Shown here: positions 63,136-64,000 of the stretch, piece by piece
Numbering within the stretch: position 1 is the stretch's first letter
Layout of the letters: every line of letters starts with the position of its first letter
Notes under the pieces: generated by a model
The model's input: only the letters and a program-made list of their open reading frames with translations
Databases searched by the model: none
What the model was told of the DNA's origin: nothing
Source of the DNA: Metabacillus schmidteae
GTDB lineage: Bacteria; Bacillota; Bacilli; Bacillales; Bacillaceae
Length of the DNA: 64,000 nucleotides
Assembly (NCBI RefSeq): GCF_903166545.1
Contig: NZ_CAESCH010000002.1
Location: 682,001-746,000, forward strand
Reading direction: 5' to 3'
Made by a program: the position numbers and the translations under genes

Positions 63136-63708
63136 ATGAAGTATATAACAATGTTATCAATGGTGTTTCTTTTTATTTTATCCGGTTGTATGGAAAAAGA
63201 AATAACGAAAATGGATGTTGAAATGTTTAATGCAAGTGGAGACTCCTTAGGAACAATAAAAGTTTCGGAGCAGCCTGAAGGAGTTGAACTGGATGTGATG
63301 CTGGAAGGATTGCCAGATGGAGAGCTTGGCATACACCTGCATGAAAAGGGAACATGTGAAGCTCCTGATTTTAAATCAGCTGGAAATCATTTTAATCCTG
63401 ATGAAAAACAGCACGGCTTGCTACATCCGGAAGGTGCTCACGCAGGAGATTTGCCTAATATCATTTCTGAAAATGGGAAAGCTGAAGCAACATTAATGGC
63501 TCCTCAATTAACATTAAAGGCTGACAAGAAAAACTCCTTGCTTCGTCAAGAGGGTACATCTATTGTTATCACTGATGGAAAAGACGATGGAATGACACAG
63601 CCGGCAGGTAATTCCGGACAGCGAATTGCTTGTGGAGAAATTACTGAAAAAGAGGCAGATCGAAGTGATAAGAAGGAAGTAAAGCCTGAGGAAGAAGAGA
63701 AGAAATAG
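63136..63708 (+). CDS. Cu,Zn superoxide dismutase-like lipoprotein (SodC/YojM type)
   Basis: A 190-aa lipoprotein; signal peptide ends FILSGC, so Cys at about residue 16 is lipidated. The domain has HLHEKGTC, GNHFNP, HGLLHPEGAHAGDLPN and QRIACGEI, i.e. both histidines of the first Cu pair, the bridging His and the Zn ligands. The last Cu ligand (His in VVHEKADD of active enzymes) is Thr here (SIVITDGKDD). B. subtilis YojM is also known to lack copper ligands. The C-terminal tail is charged and low-complexity. GGAGG 5 bp before ATG 63136. Confidence 0.85.
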   Translation: MKYITMLSMVFLFILSGCMEKEITKMDVEMFNASGDSLGTIKVSEQPEGVELDVMLEGLPDGELGIHLHEKGTCEAPDFKSAGNHFNPDEKQHGLLHPEGAHAGDLPNIISENGKAEATLMAPQLTLKADKKNSLLRQEGTSIVITDGKDDGMTQPAGNSGQRIACGEITEKEADRSDKKEVKPEEEEKK

Positions 63709-63717
63709 TAAAAAAAA

Positions 63718-63742
63718 GGATGACTACCTCATCCTTTTTTGT
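63718..63742. terminator. Terminator between the SodC-like gene and the KinB-like gene
   Basis: GGATGA, CTACC, TCATCC, with A and T runs on the two sides. Confidence 0.82.
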
Positions 63743-63783
63743 TTATAAACTAAGTATTATGTATACTCCAAAAATGAAAAATT

Positions 63784-64000
63784 CTACCCTAAATTTTGAT
63801 GTGCTTCATATGAATGAGCAGTACTTTTATGAATAAAGAAAGGTAATCGAATTATAGCAACTGTCCCTTTGTTTAGTTCACTTGAATATTTAACAGATCC
63901 GCCGTGACTATTGATGATGCTGTACGTAACAGTTAACCCAAGACCTGTTCCATTTTCTTTCAGTGAATAATAAGGCTCGCCTAATCGTTCAATTTGTTCT
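63784..64000 (-). CDS. C-terminal end of a sporulation-type sensor histidine kinase, KinB-like (truncated by window end)
   Basis: Only the last 72 residues are present (5' end outside the window). ERLGEPYYSLKENGTGLGLT is the G-box end of the ATPase domain in KinA/KinB-type phosphorelay kinases; YSIINSHGGSVKYSSELNKG follows. Terminal tail is FFIHKSTAHSYEAHQNLG. With kapB and kapD nearby, KinB is the likely identity, but this is inferred from context. Confidence 0.7.
   Translation of the reverse strand, partial: EQIERLGEPYYSLKENGTGLGLTVTYSIINSHGGSVKYSSELNKGTVAIIRLPFFIHKSTAHSYEAHQNLG

Noticed and set aside
1..64000. Prophage, insertion sequence, rRNA or tRNA genes
   Set aside because: No transposase, integrase or phage structural ORF and no tRNA or rRNA-like stretch was seen; gene order is ordinary chromosomal core with small local insertions.

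Overview
This window is chromosomal DNA from a low-GC, endospore-forming member of the Bacillaceae. The evidence is AGGAGG-type ribosome binding sites with frequent TTG and GTG starts, intrinsic terminators after most genes, spore genes (LytH, YutC, YutH, a GerPA-like protein, KapB and KapD), and a gene order that follows the Bacillus subtilis yun-yut-yum-yui-yue-com-mrp-yuf-kap segment. It is not B. subtilis: it has its own insertions, several repeat families and a different ComX pheromone. Gene identities rest on remembered family sequences, motifs and synteny. No database search was run.

Layout. 1-2.8 kb: end of an NhaC-type antiporter, then a sodium:amino-acid symporter with its MetS-like small subunit. 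2.8-11.4 kb: lytH, lipA and the yut genes (yutC, yutD, yutE, yutF, yutG, yutH), with an EAL-domain c-di-GMP phosphodiesterase inserted between yutD and yutE. 11.9-16.3 kb: a D-2-hydroxyacid dehydrogenase and the threonine operon hom-thrC-thrB. 16.4-16.7 kb: an unusual exact 52-bp-period tandem array of hairpins. 16.8-24.4 kb: Fe-S and redox genes (yutI, yuzD, yutJ, yuzB, yutM, yumB), dapF, yuiA and yuiB. 24.6-33.8 kb: yuiC, yuiD, leucyl aminopeptidase, a two-gene module (STAS-like protein plus KAS III-like protein) behind a c-di-GMP-I riboswitch, yuiF, bioY under a BirA-type operator, and yuiH. 34.1-44.2 kb: small motility-type proteins, ald-adeR, yueD, an orphan Spo0B-type sensor kinase, yueE to yueH and an HpaB-type monooxygenase. 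44.8-51.8 kb: the EAL-HDOD phosphodiesterase pdeH, degQ, and the complete ComQXPA quorum-sensing cassette with yuxO. 51.9-57.6 kb: the seven-gene Mrp antiporter operon mrpABCDEFG (minus strand). 57.8-64 kb: yufK, yuxK, pbpD, kapD, kapB, a SodC-like lipoprotein with an altered copper site, and the C-terminus of a KinB-like kinase.

How it fits together. ComQ prenylates ComX, ComP senses it and ComA is phosphorylated. A good ComA box lies upstream of degQ, so the quorum signal should feed the DegS-DegU system as in B. subtilis. Two EAL phosphodiesterases and a c-di-GMP riboswitch make second-messenger control a second theme. KapB, KapD, the KinB-like kinase and the spore genes tie the region to sporulation entry.

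The best candidate for something undescribed is the riboswitch-controlled STAS-like/KAS III-like operon at 27.75-29.3 kb. The KAS III-like protein keeps its nucleophile cysteine but lacks the usual His and Asn. The 52-bp tandem hairpin array, with a compensatory base change between units, is the second.
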